A DNA stretch of 36,134 nt from Methanobacteriota archaeon (lineage in GTDB: Archaea > Thermoplasmatota > Poseidoniia > Poseidoniales > Thalassarchaeaceae), in contig PBGL02000024.1 in NCBI GenBank assembly GCA_002718995.2, positions 1 to 36,134 of the forward strand, given 5' to 3'. The translations under genes and the position numbers were made by a program. Each line of letters opens with the position of its first letter. Position 1 is the first letter of the stretch. The notes below the pieces were generated by a model. The model saw only the letters and a program-made list of their open reading frames with translations. It had not been told where the DNA came from and did no database searches. This document shows, piece after piece, positions 1 through 8,015 of this stretch.

Positions 1-229
1 GGACGTCTACGGCGCACACAACGAGCAGAGGCTAACCGGGCTCCACGAGACGCAGTCTATCCACGAATTCTCTTATGGCGTATCGGACAGGGGAGCCTCC
101 ATCAGGATACCAATCGGCACGATTGAGGATGGTTGGAAGGGTAGGCTCGAGGACAGGAGGCCTTCCTCCAATGGCGACCCATACAAGATCGGGGCGGTCG
201 TGATCACCACGACTAAGTCCTCATACTGA
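1..229 (+). CDS. glnA: Glutamine synthetase type II, C-terminal fragment
   Basis: Open at the left edge; the readable frame starts at base 2 and gives 75 residues before TGA at 227-229. Glutamine synthetase makes glutamine from glutamate, ammonia and ATP in the cytoplasm. The fragment carries the C-terminal active-site signature of the family: NEQRLTGLHET, then FSYGVSDRGASIRIP, then LEDRRPSSNGDPY. This order and wording (RLTG.HET, DRGASIRIP, EDRRPSSN.DPY) matches the eukaryote-like GSII class rather than the GSI class usual in archaea; that is family knowledge, not a search. The last 17 bases overlap the convergent oxidoreductase gene. Confident on family; class assignment rests on about 75 residues. 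Confidence 0.88.
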   Translation, partial: DVYGAHNEQRLTGLHETQSIHEFSYGVSDRGASIRIPIGTIEDGWKGRLEDRRPSSNGDPYKIGAVVITTTKSSY

Positions 230-1154
230 GTTTGACTAGCCTGACTACCTCTTCCGCACAACCCCAGGAGAGGGTGACGCCCGCCCCTCCGTGTCCGTAG
301 TTGTGGACGACAGTCCTCCCGCTGACTCGCTCAGACTGGAGACGAACTTCATGTCTGGAGGGCCTCAGCCCTACTGCTACTCCAACTATCTTGGATCTAT
401 CCAGCTCGGGCCAAAGCGACTCGCACTTACCGAGAATGTATTCGGTGTCCTCCTCCCTGGCTCCCGTCTCCCAGTCTCCCTTTTGGGCAGTTCCCCCTAG
501 TACCGTCACGTCCCTTCTCGGTATCGTGTAAGTCAAGGTCTCAGGCTGTTGATCGAACCTTCCGAAACCCGGGTCCTGCTCAATGTAAATGACTTGCCCC
601 CTGACTGGAATCACCGACTCGTCACCACAAAAATCCCTGGCCCCGATTCCCGTGCAATTGACCACGATATCGCCATCTACCTCTCTGATGGAATCGACCT
701 TCCTGATTTCGACAGTACCGCCTAAATCCTCGAACCTGGCCTTCAGCCATTTCATGTACAGTGGCATCTCAATTACAGGCGCCTCTATCTCCCAGCCGTA
801 CGAATAACCGTCTGCAACCTCCGAGCTATCGAGAATTCTGAAGTGAGTTATGTCGTCGCTCCAGCCGGGGGATTCGCACTCTTGCTCTAGATACTCCCTG
901 CCCAGCCTCATGGTGATGCAATCCACTCCCTCGTCTTGCATCAGCCTGACAAGCTCGTCGAAAGTCTCGGCTGACCAGCGGTTCGTCTTCTCCACTGGCT
1001 CAGCCAGAAAGGGGTACCACCAAGCCGCAGCGGTATCCGACACAGTATCCGGACTAGTCTTGTCAGTCAGAATATTGACTTCGAAACCTGCTTCAAGAAG
1101 CCTGATTCCAGTACTCAGGCCAGAGACCCCGGCCCCTATCACGGACACTTCCAT
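213..1154 (-). CDS. D-amino acid oxidase-like FAD-dependent oxidoreductase
   Basis: A 313-residue flavoprotein of the DAAO/DASPO family, which oxidatively deaminates D-amino acids to 2-oxo acids, ammonia and hydrogen peroxide. The N-terminus has the FAD Rossmann motif GAGVSGLSTG at residues 8-17, followed by the family's AAAWWYPF segment near residue 45. The C-terminus holds RPSRHEVRLQ, with the Arg expected to bind substrate carboxylate, and the DAAO signature VVHNYGHGGAGVTLSWGCA. Length is close to the usual 310-350. The ATG sits directly before the beta strand of the Rossmann fold, so the start is secure. It is convergent with the glutamine synthetase and overlaps it by 17 bases; a shared role in nitrogen handling is only an inference. 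Substrate (neutral or acidic D-amino acid) cannot be told. Confidence 0.88.
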   Translation of the reverse strand: MEVSVIGAGVSGLSTGIRLLEAGFEVNILTDKTSPDTVSDTAAAWWYPFLAEPVEKTNRWSAETFDELVRLMQDEGVDCITMRLGREYLEQECESPGWSDDITHFRILDSSEVADGYSYGWEIEAPVIEMPLYMKWLKARFEDLGGTVEIRKVDSIREVDGDIVVNCTGIGARDFCGDESVIPVRGQVIYIEQDPGFGRFDQQPETLTYTIPRRDVTVLGGTAQKGDWETGAREEDTEYILGKCESLWPELDRSKIVGVAVGLRPSRHEVRLQSERVSGRTVVHNYGHGGAGVTLSWGCAEEVVRLVKLSMRT

Positions 1155-1235
1155 GACATCTCATGCAGGTGAAGCAAATTATTCCGTCGGTAGCATAACC
1201 ATCTTTAGCCAGTCACCAGTCCAAACATCGTTGGC

Positions 1236-1424
1236 ATGCCCAAGATAAAGAGGCCCAGAAAGGGATGGTGGAGGCCCGAGCGCTACAAGAGAATATTCAG
1301 GGTCACAAAGGTAAAACCTAGCGAGAAGGGGCTCCCGCCTTGTCCTGCTTGCGGAGAATGGACTATGCAGAGGGACGGTGCAAGGAACGAACTTTTCTGC
1401 GGCCTCTGCGGTGCAGTACTGTGA
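1236..1424 (+). CDS. Small zinc-ribbon protein, function unknown
   Basis: A 62-residue basic protein with two CxxC knuckles, CPAC at residues 36-39 and CGLC near residue 57, spaced as in a zinc ribbon. The N-terminal half is rich in Lys, Arg and Trp (KRPRKGWWRPERYKR), which suggests nucleic acid binding. I do not recognise the family. The ATG at 1236 lies about 80 bases from the divergently transcribed oxidase start, so the two probably share a promoter region. No Shine-Dalgarno is visible, in keeping with leaderless first genes elsewhere in the window. Support for it being real: paired Cys spacing, charge pattern and a good start; against: small size. It could be a chance ORF but two precise CxxC pairs make that unlikely. 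Confidence 0.62.
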   Translation: MPKIKRPRKGWWRPERYKRIFRVTKVKPSEKGLPPCPACGEWTMQRDGARNELFCGLCGAVL

Positions 1425-1462
1425 ATCGCCAACAACAATACGCAACTGCCTTCTCGGCCCCC

Positions 1463-1529
1463 TGTCGCTGTGATGAGGAACCGCACCGGGTGCCTTGGGC
1501 ACCAAGAGTGATGGGCGATCTGAGCGACA
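1463..1529 (+). ncRNA. Candidate C/D-box-like small RNA
   Basis: A 67-nt segment between the zinc-ribbon gene and the convergent protease gene has a perfect C box (GTGATGA, 1470-1476) and a perfect D box (CTGA, 1520-1523). They are flanked by a 6-bp terminal stem, 1463-1468 with 1524-1529, as needed for a kink-turn. A second C-like box (gTGATGg) lies at 1508-1514 and a 6-bp hairpin at 1489-1503. No clear D' box is present and I found no rRNA or tRNA target, so this is a structural candidate only. Confidence 0.35.
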
Positions 1530-2288
1530 CTATAGATATGTCACAGACAGGGCAATAGAATTCCAAATTAAATGACTAACTAAAGAGGGCCAAAGACTCC
1601 CTGTCTTCACCTTTACAAAGCCGTAAATAACCCCTCCAATTGTTGCCATCCCAATCGTGAAAGGGTCGGGGAAATGCGCAATTCCGAATAGAATTGAACT
1701 AGCAAAAACGGCCACTACATCTCCATGCAACTTCTTTATCGACTCCAAAATGTATCCTCTGAACATCAACTCCTCAGCTATTGGGGCAAGTATGGCTATA
1801 GAGAAGAAAGTAATCCCTATGGCAACCAGGCTGGAATCCCAAGTAATCCCAATATCTGTGTTGGGACTGGGATCACCAAATGCAGCGTCATAAGAAAATC
1901 CGTAAAAAATAATCAGTATGAAGTCGATTAGGGTGACCGCAACGGGTATTGCAATCAGCAGGTACAGCGAGGATCTCGCAGAATTCAATCTCATTGAATC
2001 AATTGTCAGGTCAATACTGCCATCTGCATAAATCAATAATATGGTAAGAGGGATTATTGCTAGATATGAGACTAGTATCGCTGCATTAATTGACGCCGGC
2101 TCCGAAAAACCGACTAGCAAGAACGTAATAGTCACTAATATTCCTATTCCAATGGTTACGATAATCCACGAAACAAAGGATGAGAGAATAAAAGTCCAGG
2201 CCAGAACCCTACTCCGTTCCGGCTTATCAAAATCCGAGTCTCCAGATAACAACGTTCTCGCCCTGTTCCTTTGAGGAGAACTCCCCAT
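1530..2288 (-). CDS. CPBP family intramembrane metalloprotease
   Basis: A multi-spanning membrane protein of about 252 residues of the CPBP (CAAX protease/bacteriocin-processing, Abi) family, glutamyl proteases acting inside the membrane. The conserved motifs are in order: EELMFRGYI around residue 172 (paired Glu and Arg), FGIAHF (motif 2 His) and HLIWN near the C-terminus (motif 3 His and Asn). At least six hydrophobic stretches are seen. I prefer the ATG at 2288; the frame stays open to 2360, but those 24 extra residues are not hydrophobic and would run toward the divergent DUF92 gene. The gene is visibly richer in A and T than its neighbours, a possible sign of transfer. Substrate unknown. 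Confidence 0.85.
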   Translation of the reverse strand: MGSSPQRNRARTLLSGDSDFDKPERSRVLAWTFILSSFVSWIIVTIGIGILVTITFLLVGFSEPASINAAILVSYLAIIPLTILLIYADGSIDLTIDSMRLNSARSSLYLLIAIPVAVTLIDFILIIFYGFSYDAAFGDPSPNTDIGITWDSSLVAIGITFFSIAILAPIAEELMFRGYILESIKKLHGDVVAVFASSILFGIAHFPDPFTIGMATIGGVIYGFVKVKTGSLWPSLVSHLIWNSIALSVTYL

Positions 2289-2386
2289 TTTACTCCTGCC
2301 CCTTGTCGAAATGTGCCATAGAGAGCAATCATGAAACACAGAGGGGGAATCATTCATCACTGGAAATCAATTCGCCGGACATTAGT

Positions 2387-3133
2387 ATGCAGGCGATAGA
2401 GCTGTCTAGTGACCAGACTATTTCTCTCGCATTGGTACTAACCTTGCTTATAGTGACTAGAGCCAGGGACATGTTAGATCCTAGTGGGATTTCGATGGCG
2501 GTTATTGTCGGACTAGTCGTCTCCTTGATGGGGCACTGGACGTGGCTCGTCATTCTCATGACTTTCTTGCTAATCGGGTCAACGGCGACCAAGTGGAGAT
2601 TCGAGGAGAAGCTCGCCCTTTCAATCGCGGAGGAAAACGAGGGCACCAGGGGGTGGAGAAATGTTCTCGCAAACGGCGCTGCACCTATGGCTGTAGCAAC
2701 AGCACATTGGCTCACTGGGGACACTAGCTGGGACTACCTTGCACTGTGCGCTTGCGTTTCCGTTGCTTGTTCGGATACATTGGCCTCAGAGATAGGGTCC
2801 TTGGACATGCGGACTAGGAGCATACTGAACCTCAAGGCCGTCCCCCCGGGGACAAACGGGGGAATGTCACCCACGGGAACGGTGGCAGCATTAGCCGGTG
2901 CATCCATAATCGCACTATTCTCAGTGGCACTTTCTTCCACGGCCGGTGATCAGACACCTACCCTCATGCTCTTCACGATTGTCGCAGTAATCGGGTGGCT
3001 CGGATGCCAGATTGACTCCCTCCTCGGGGCACTCCTTGAGAACGAGGGGTACATAGGAAAGCATACCGTCAATCTTCTTGCAACAATGTCCGGAGCGGCA
3101 CTTGCATTATTGGCAAGTATACAGTTCCTATAG
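2387..3133 (+). CDS. DUF92/TMEM19-family membrane protein
   Basis: A 248-residue integral membrane protein with six or so hydrophobic segments. It has the DUF92 core: CSDTLASEIG followed by the loop KAVPPGTNGGMSPTGT, both hallmarks of the family that includes human TMEM19 and plant VTE6. VTE6 phosphorylates phytyl phosphate, so a prenyl-phosphate kinase role is possible here, but that is inference by family. The frame is open from 2303, yet ATG 2387 is preferred because the extra 28 residues are polar, poorly conserved in character and would cover the divergent promoter region. It stands divergent from the protease gene and 48 bases upstream of the next gene, probably a separate or short transcript. 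Confidence 0.83.
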   Translation: MQAIELSSDQTISLALVLTLLIVTRARDMLDPSGISMAVIVGLVVSLMGHWTWLVILMTFLLIGSTATKWRFEEKLALSIAEENEGTRGWRNVLANGAAPMAVATAHWLTGDTSWDYLALCACVSVACSDTLASEIGSLDMRTRSILNLKAVPPGTNGGMSPTGTVAALAGASIIALFSVALSSTAGDQTPTLMLFTIVAVIGWLGCQIDSLLGALLENEGYIGKHTVNLLATMSGAALALLASIQFL

Positions 3134-3181
3134 GAACTGGCAGCCGTTGGGTTTGAACATCACATCCCCTCACGGGTTGCC

Positions 3182-5518
3182 ATGGGGCGCAGAGCCGCGG
3201 GCAGTCTCCCTGCGATTTTTCTAGTCTCTTTGTTGGTTTGCGTATTGCTTGTATCGCCATCTTCACTGGGTCAGTCTTCGGCCTCTCCCGAGGGTCCTGG
3301 GGAGGAATGGGAACTGCCAGAGCAGCACATGATTTTCCTAAAGGGGGACGAGCAAAGCCCATTCTTGGATAGGAATTGGTCTGTTCTGACGGGCGAGCCT
3401 CTCGGCAGAGCCGAGTTCACGAGGACCAGCTCCTCGCTGTCTCCAAACCTGATTGATATCCAGTCAGCGCCCCTTTCGGAGGCATTGAGGTTCGAGGGCA
3501 ACATCACAGTCCAGCTCTTCGCCTCATTGGAGTCATCAAATGACGGCTGCAGAGTTTCCAACGTTCTTCCCGGAACAGCCGGCGCCGAGACCTCATTCAC
3601 AGTTTCCCTGAGCCTGGGGACATCTGCTGTGCTGACAAATGCAGTTACTAATTCCATGGCCATGGAAGAGTCCTTCCTTCTCGCTCACTTATTCACGGTT
3701 CAGGCTTCTGACGTCAATGTCACTCTAGCTCCCGGGGATATGATTTCATTGAAAGTAGACGTCCAACACGATTGCCTTCAGAGCGGGGTTCTTTGGTGGG
3801 GGTCTTTTGATGCTAGGACTGGCATCGTCCTCGAGGGGGAAATCCTCGATCCTTCACTGGAGGTTGTGTTGGATTCCAATAGGATGGCTAGGGTTCAGTT
3901 CACTCCCCTCTCGCCTTGGGGCGCGGGTGACTTCGATTGGCAGGTCCTCCAAATTGTCGGGCCTATGGATTGGGACGAAATGATACATGAAAATGGCGAC
4001 GAGGATCAGAGGGTCGACCATTTCGAGATCCCGCATAGCGTCATGATTGGGGATGCAAACCGCACTGTAAGAGTTTGGTCATCAGAAAAGCCATTAGAGC
4101 CCGGAAAATACATGATTGACGGCTGCTTTGTTCTCACAGATCAGAACCCCGGTGATACCTGCCACGTAGTTGGGGTATTGAGGTTCGAGGTCCAGGAGGA
4201 CAAGGATCCTTTGCTAGGAGGTTTCTGGGCCGCCATTCTTGTACCACTTTCAATCATTGGATGGATAGGTTTCTCGGTCAGGGAAGCCACTCTCCCACTT
4301 CCCGCATATGCGGTCATTGTCTTGTTGGCCATAGCAGCCCTCGGTCCTGCCTCCCAACTCCCTGACATTGACACCGAGGCCAATGGGGGAAGGGGGGCTG
4401 CACCTGCATTCGTCCTAATCTCCCACGGAAGTGACGAAGTATCGATATCATTGAATGAACTTCTAGATGGATCCGATGCAGTGGTGATAGGCCTATTCCA
4501 AGCAGGATCGCCATATGCAGAGCATCAGAGAGGGGATTTTGAATCCGCCATGATCGTAATGGAGAGAGAAGTCAGTTTCGTTCAAATTGCCACTGGGAAG
4601 GATCTCAAGGCAGTGAACATCGATGGCCATGCAGAAGTAATCAACGAGTCTTGGCCATTGCTCCTGGATGAAGCAGACTCTAGCACTGGACTCGGCCTAC
4701 CAAGTGGCCCGACAGATGCAGTGATTGTTGTGGATCCGGCTGGCTTCGTTACCTCCTGGAGTCCCGGTACTATGTCCTCCGAAGAGATCAAGCAAGCGGT
4801 GGAATCCGGAATAAGGGGCTCGGGAAACAGTCCTTTAGACTTGATTTCGATGTTGTTCTCCTTCACCTTGTTACCGCTCTTCATACTCTCCCTTCCCTCG
4901 GGCAGGGAGAAAGAACCCGAGGCAGACATGAATCCATTCGCTGGTTCGATAATGACCACATTAGCAGCTTCAACAGGGTTCTCTATTTGGGCCATCCCAG
5001 TATCACTCATGGCCTTCCTCGGCCTATCCCAGTCATGGCTGTTTGTCGAAATACTACTCTCCCTGGCTCTCACTTACCATGGAATCTCAGTCCTTACATC
5101 CGGAAAAATAGTGGAGATTGAATTTGCCTCGTCCTTCGTCCATTCCAAGATTCCCGACGAGTACGCCAATTGGAGGGGCGTTGGAGATTTCAACAAGGAT
5201 GCCTACCTAGGACTCTGGCTCGCATGGCTTGCATGGATTGGAATGCCTTACTTGATCCCCCAGGGGGTCGGTGCAGTGTCCCTTTCCGGTACATTTGGCA
5301 TGCTACTCTCCGTTTTCCTGATGTTAGCTTTCGTATTGTCGGCAGGACTTACGGTATCTTTGGCTAGAGCGATTTCCGCCATTCCCGGAGCCATCTCTGT
5401 CTCGCTTGGCCGGATTAGTATGGGTATACGCCCTAGGGCGTGGGGAATCGCCACAGCTGTTTTCGGCCTATGGATGACAGCGAGCCTACTTGTCCTCGCT
5501 TCGCAGACTGGCCTGTAG
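3182..5518 (+). CDS. Secreted/membrane protein with redoxin-like domain, function unknown
   Basis: 778 residues, not recognised as a whole. Residues 1-33 look like a signal peptide, followed by a beta-rich, probably extracellular region to about 340. Two membrane helices lie around 345-395. A segment at about 400-545 reads like a thioredoxin/AhpC-TSA fold: APAFVLISHGSDEVSISL, then VVIGLFQAGSPY, then DAVIVVDPAGFVTSW. However the place where redoxins carry CxxC or the peroxidatic Cys has Gly-Ser-Pro instead, so it cannot do thiol chemistry. After it come six or more membrane helices to the C-terminus. The ATG at 3182 begins the signal peptide directly. No Shine-Dalgarno. Topology suggests an envelope function; it is followed by tRNA-Trp and a secreted protease, with no obvious operon. 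Confidence 0.72.
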   Translation: MGRRAAGSLPAIFLVSLLVCVLLVSPSSLGQSSASPEGPGEEWELPEQHMIFLKGDEQSPFLDRNWSVLTGEPLGRAEFTRTSSSLSPNLIDIQSAPLSEALRFEGNITVQLFASLESSNDGCRVSNVLPGTAGAETSFTVSLSLGTSAVLTNAVTNSMAMEESFLLAHLFTVQASDVNVTLAPGDMISLKVDVQHDCLQSGVLWWGSFDARTGIVLEGEILDPSLEVVLDSNRMARVQFTPLSPWGAGDFDWQVLQIVGPMDWDEMIHENGDEDQRVDHFEIPHSVMIGDANRTVRVWSSEKPLEPGKYMIDGCFVLTDQNPGDTCHVVGVLRFEVQEDKDPLLGGFWAAILVPLSIIGWIGFSVREATLPLPAYAVIVLLAIAALGPASQLPDIDTEANGGRGAAPAFVLISHGSDEVSISLNELLDGSDAVVIGLFQAGSPYAEHQRGDFESAMIVMEREVSFVQIATGKDLKAVNIDGHAEVINESWPLLLDEADSSTGLGLPSGPTDAVIVVDPAGFVTSWSPGTMSSEEIKQAVESGIRGSGNSPLDLISMLFSFTLLPLFILSLPSGREKEPEADMNPFAGSIMTTLAASTGFSIWAIPVSLMAFLGLSQSWLFVEILLSLALTYHGISVLTSGKIVEIEFASSFVHSKIPDEYANWRGVGDFNKDAYLGLWLAWLAWIGMPYLIPQGVGAVSLSGTFGMLLSVFLMLAFVLSAGLTVSLARAISAIPGAISVSLGRISMGIRPRAWGIATAVFGLWMTASLLVLASQTGL

Positions 5519-5586
5519 GGGGATTCCCGAACTTAACGACCGTGAGCATCATAAGAGTGAGTCCCTACCGAGTATCACTTCCTTAC

Positions 5587-5775
5587 GGGGGTATAGTATA
5601 ACCTGGTAGTACCGCGGGCTCCAGTTGCACGGGAATGACGACGAGTGGGTTTTCTGATGGATCTGATGACCAACTGGAGCACCGACCCGTCGCAACCCGA
5701 GAGCGTGCGCAGACCGGGTGCACGCTAAGCGGAAGATACCCGCTGATCTGGGTTCAAATCCCAGTGCCCCCACCA
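5587..5775 (+). tRNA. trnW: tRNA-Trp(CCA) with a 113-nt intron
   Basis: The acceptor stem is 5587-5593 with 5765-5771 (seven pairs, one G-U), the D arm 5596-5612, the anticodon stem 5614-5618 with 5739-5743, and the T arm 5748-5764 with a TTCAAAT loop. The discriminator A is at 5772 and CCA is encoded at 5773-5775. The anticodon CCA is at 5621-5623, giving tryptophan. The intron is 5625-5737, between positions 37 and 38 as usual in archaea, giving a spliced loop CTCCAGA. A bulge-helix-bulge can be drawn: bulges 5623-5625 and 5736-5738 around a 4-pair helix (5619-5622 with 5732-5735, one C-A mismatch). No CDS overlaps it. Confidence 0.93.
5629..5690 (+). ncRNA. C/D-box guide RNA inside the tRNA-Trp intron
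   Basis: Within the intron a 5-bp stem (5629-5633 with 5686-5690) closes a kink-turn made of C box ATGACGA (5635-5641) and D box CCGA (5682-5685). Internal D' (CTGA, 5654-5657) and C' (CTGATGA, 5663-5669) boxes are present. The guide before D pairs over 10 nt with 5618-5627, and the fifth base before D faces C5621, position 34. The guide before D' pairs with the spliced anticodon arm, and its fifth base faces C5739, position 39. This is the arrangement known from the Haloferax volcanii tRNA-Trp intron (Cm34 and Um39). Confidence 0.85.
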
Positions 5776-5847
5776 TTATGCGACAACTAGCTTGCTTGTG
5801 CCGCCTGAATAGGTTGGTTTGAAGAAACACCCTACAGTCGCAAGACC

Positions 5848-7956
5848 ATGGGCGATACTAGGGTTGGGCTGCTCTTGACCGTCATATTATTGGTGCCACT
5901 GGTCGGAAGTCTGAGTCCCCCTCAAAACGAAGGCGAAAGTTACGGATTCTCCGAAAGCGTACCGCCCCAAGCTCCCGTAACTTGGTCCGACCCAGGGCCA
6001 TGGTGGTCATGGACAGCCATGGATTCTGATAGGAATGGGATCCATGATTCCATTCAGAGCTCCACCGGCCCTGTAAATGTCGGCCTCTCCTTCAGTCGCC
6101 CCATTACAGATCATGACCGCTCTTCTTTGGAGGCGTTAGGCTATAGTGTCGCAGTAGAGCTCCCTTCCATAGACGCGATCCTCATTGGTTCGGTGAATCC
6201 CGATGATGTAGGAGAACTATCGAAACTAGATGGTGTGGCGATGGTCGAGAGATATGGGTCAGTTGTATTCTACGGGGATGTCCAGACTCTAGCAGTGAAA
6301 GCCAGAAACTCCACAGAGTACCCCAATGGTGCTTGGGGCTTGGGTGTTAGCGGACATGGCGTCAACATCGCTCTGACCGACACTGGTGTGGATAATGAAC
6401 ACCCGGGACTATCGGGTAAGTTCGTCGCCGGATATGATGCTGTATGTTATGTTCATTCAGACCCACAGTGCATTCTTTCAGGCGGAAGGGAGGAAGATGG
6501 CTCATTCGATCCTGATGATGCTAATCAGCACGGTACTGCGTGCATGGGAATGGCTAGTGCTACAGGAATCGAGCCTGATGGGAGCCAGTCAGATTTCTAT
6601 GGCTCAGCTCCAAATTCATCATTGGTTGATGTCAGGATCGGAACAGATGTTGGCGCGGGGCCATTTGAGAATTATGTGCTAGAGCAGGAATTCTATGAGT
6701 CGGCAATGAATGGCCTACAGTGGATAATCGACCACAGAGACGACGCCTGGCCGGGCGTGGACGAGGCAAATCATGGAATAGACATCATCTCACTATCCTG
6801 GGGAATTACTAGTCACGAGAGTGGGGAATCGGATGGGTCTGACATGCATAGCCGTATTTTGGACGACGCGATGGTAGCTGGAGTAACAGTCTCGAATGCA
6901 GCAGGCAACTCTGGCCCCGACAATGACGGGCTCTCTGGGATGAGCGCTTCTTCTCTATCCATCACAGTTGCAGCGACGGATGACCAGAATACCGTGAGTC
7001 GGGATGACGACACAATAGCTTCGTACTCGTCCAGAGGGCCCAGGAGGGACAATGGCGATGGCAATCCTGTCAACGAGCTGATTCCAGAGTTAAGTGCACC
7101 TGGAACCAATATTATCCAGGCAGAGGGGTGCGTCTCTAGCGGGGGGTGCAATAATTTCCTCGGCGGAGATGCATCTGATAATACGTACACGGGAAGGGGT
7201 AGTGGAACTTCGTACGCGACCCCAACTGTTACGGGCATCATAGCCCTGGTCATGGAGGCCAACGAGAACCTAACACCCCTGCAGATCAAGGAGGTCCTCA
7301 AGCAAACCTCCGAGAGGAGGGGCGAGCCCAGCGCACCAGAAGTAGATCCCTACTGGAATAGGGAGTTTGGTTATGGTATGGTAGATGCCTACGAGGCGGT
7401 CTCATTCGCATTGCGACTCAATGGCGCGGAGTATCTTGAGGACATCGATCCAACGATACAGAACCATCTCCTCAACCTGGTTGACTCCAATGGGACAATT
7501 AACGCAACGGGACACTCTTGGGCACAGATGGGGAGTATCGACAGGGTCGAGTACAGGGTAGACTCTGGAGAGTGGATAGAAACCGAATATTCCTCGACCC
7601 CTTCCGAGATAGGCCCCCTGGTTCCATTCCAGTGGCACGTGATTATGAATCCTCAGAAACTTGAATCAGGGCCTCATGCGATAGAGGTCAGGGCAGTTTC
7701 AGATTCAGGATATTCATTGCCTGTACTAGCAACGGTCCATGGCCTCGGAGATGAAAATGGCCCCATTTCCATACCGCCGGCCATTATCGCCGTAGTCGTC
7801 GGGGCATTCGTAATCTGGGTCGCAGCATTGTTCATCATTAGGCGTAAGTCGGATATCGAAATCGAGTCAATGATTTCGAAATTTTTCAAGAGGACAAACC
7901 CCCTGAAAGATGACGGAGTCTTGGTTGCAGAATTCGTCGATGAAACTGTTTCATAG
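5848..7956 (+). CDS. Secreted membrane-anchored subtilisin-like serine protease (S8)
   Basis: A 702-residue subtilase. A signal peptide (about residues 1-22) is followed by a propeptide-like region to about 150, then the catalytic domain with Asp178 in TDTGVDNEHPG, His228 in NQHGTACMG, oxyanion Asn354 in NAAGNSG and Ser455 in GSGTSYATPTVTG. After the catalytic domain comes a beta-rich region (about 530-640), a single membrane helix near 645-668 (IIAVVVGAFVIWVAALFII) and a short cytoplasmic tail starting with RRKSD. It should therefore act outside the cell while tethered to the membrane, degrading protein or maturing surface proteins. The ATG at 5848 starts the signal peptide; no Shine-Dalgarno is visible. 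Marine planktonic archaea are known to use secreted peptidases for protein uptake; that link is inference. Confidence 0.92.
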   Translation: MGDTRVGLLLTVILLVPLVGSLSPPQNEGESYGFSESVPPQAPVTWSDPGPWWSWTAMDSDRNGIHDSIQSSTGPVNVGLSFSRPITDHDRSSLEALGYSVAVELPSIDAILIGSVNPDDVGELSKLDGVAMVERYGSVVFYGDVQTLAVKARNSTEYPNGAWGLGVSGHGVNIALTDTGVDNEHPGLSGKFVAGYDAVCYVHSDPQCILSGGREEDGSFDPDDANQHGTACMGMASATGIEPDGSQSDFYGSAPNSSLVDVRIGTDVGAGPFENYVLEQEFYESAMNGLQWIIDHRDDAWPGVDEANHGIDIISLSWGITSHESGESDGSDMHSRILDDAMVAGVTVSNAAGNSGPDNDGLSGMSASSLSITVAATDDQNTVSRDDDTIASYSSRGPRRDNGDGNPVNELIPELSAPGTNIIQAEGCVSSGGCNNFLGGDASDNTYTGRGSGTSYATPTVTGIIALVMEANENLTPLQIKEVLKQTSERRGEPSAPEVDPYWNREFGYGMVDAYEAVSFALRLNGAEYLEDIDPTIQNHLLNLVDSNGTINATGHSWAQMGSIDRVEYRVDSGEWIETEYSSTPSEIGPLVPFQWHVIMNPQKLESGPHAIEVRAVSDSGYSLPVLATVHGLGDENGPISIPPAIIAVVVGAFVIWVAALFIIRRKSDIEIESMISKFFKRTNPLKDDGVLVAEFVDETVS

Positions 7957-8015
7957 CCCTATGGAGAGGCTCGCAAGCCGCCTTATTCAAATCCTAGACC
8001 GTCCCTCCGCAGGCC

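Noticed and set aside
850-1248. 132-residue plus-strand ORF opposite the D-amino acid oxidase gene
   Set aside because: Antisense shadow; Ser-rich translation without domain signs, while the opposite strand has clear oxidase motifs.
6813-7301. 162-residue minus-strand ORF within the subtilase gene
   Set aside because: Lies opposite the catalytic Asn and Ser motifs of the protease; composition typical of a shadow frame.
7957-8015. RNA gene in the gap between subtilase and aminotransferase
   Set aside because: Only 59 bases, no stem or box elements; only a TATA-like sequence is seen.
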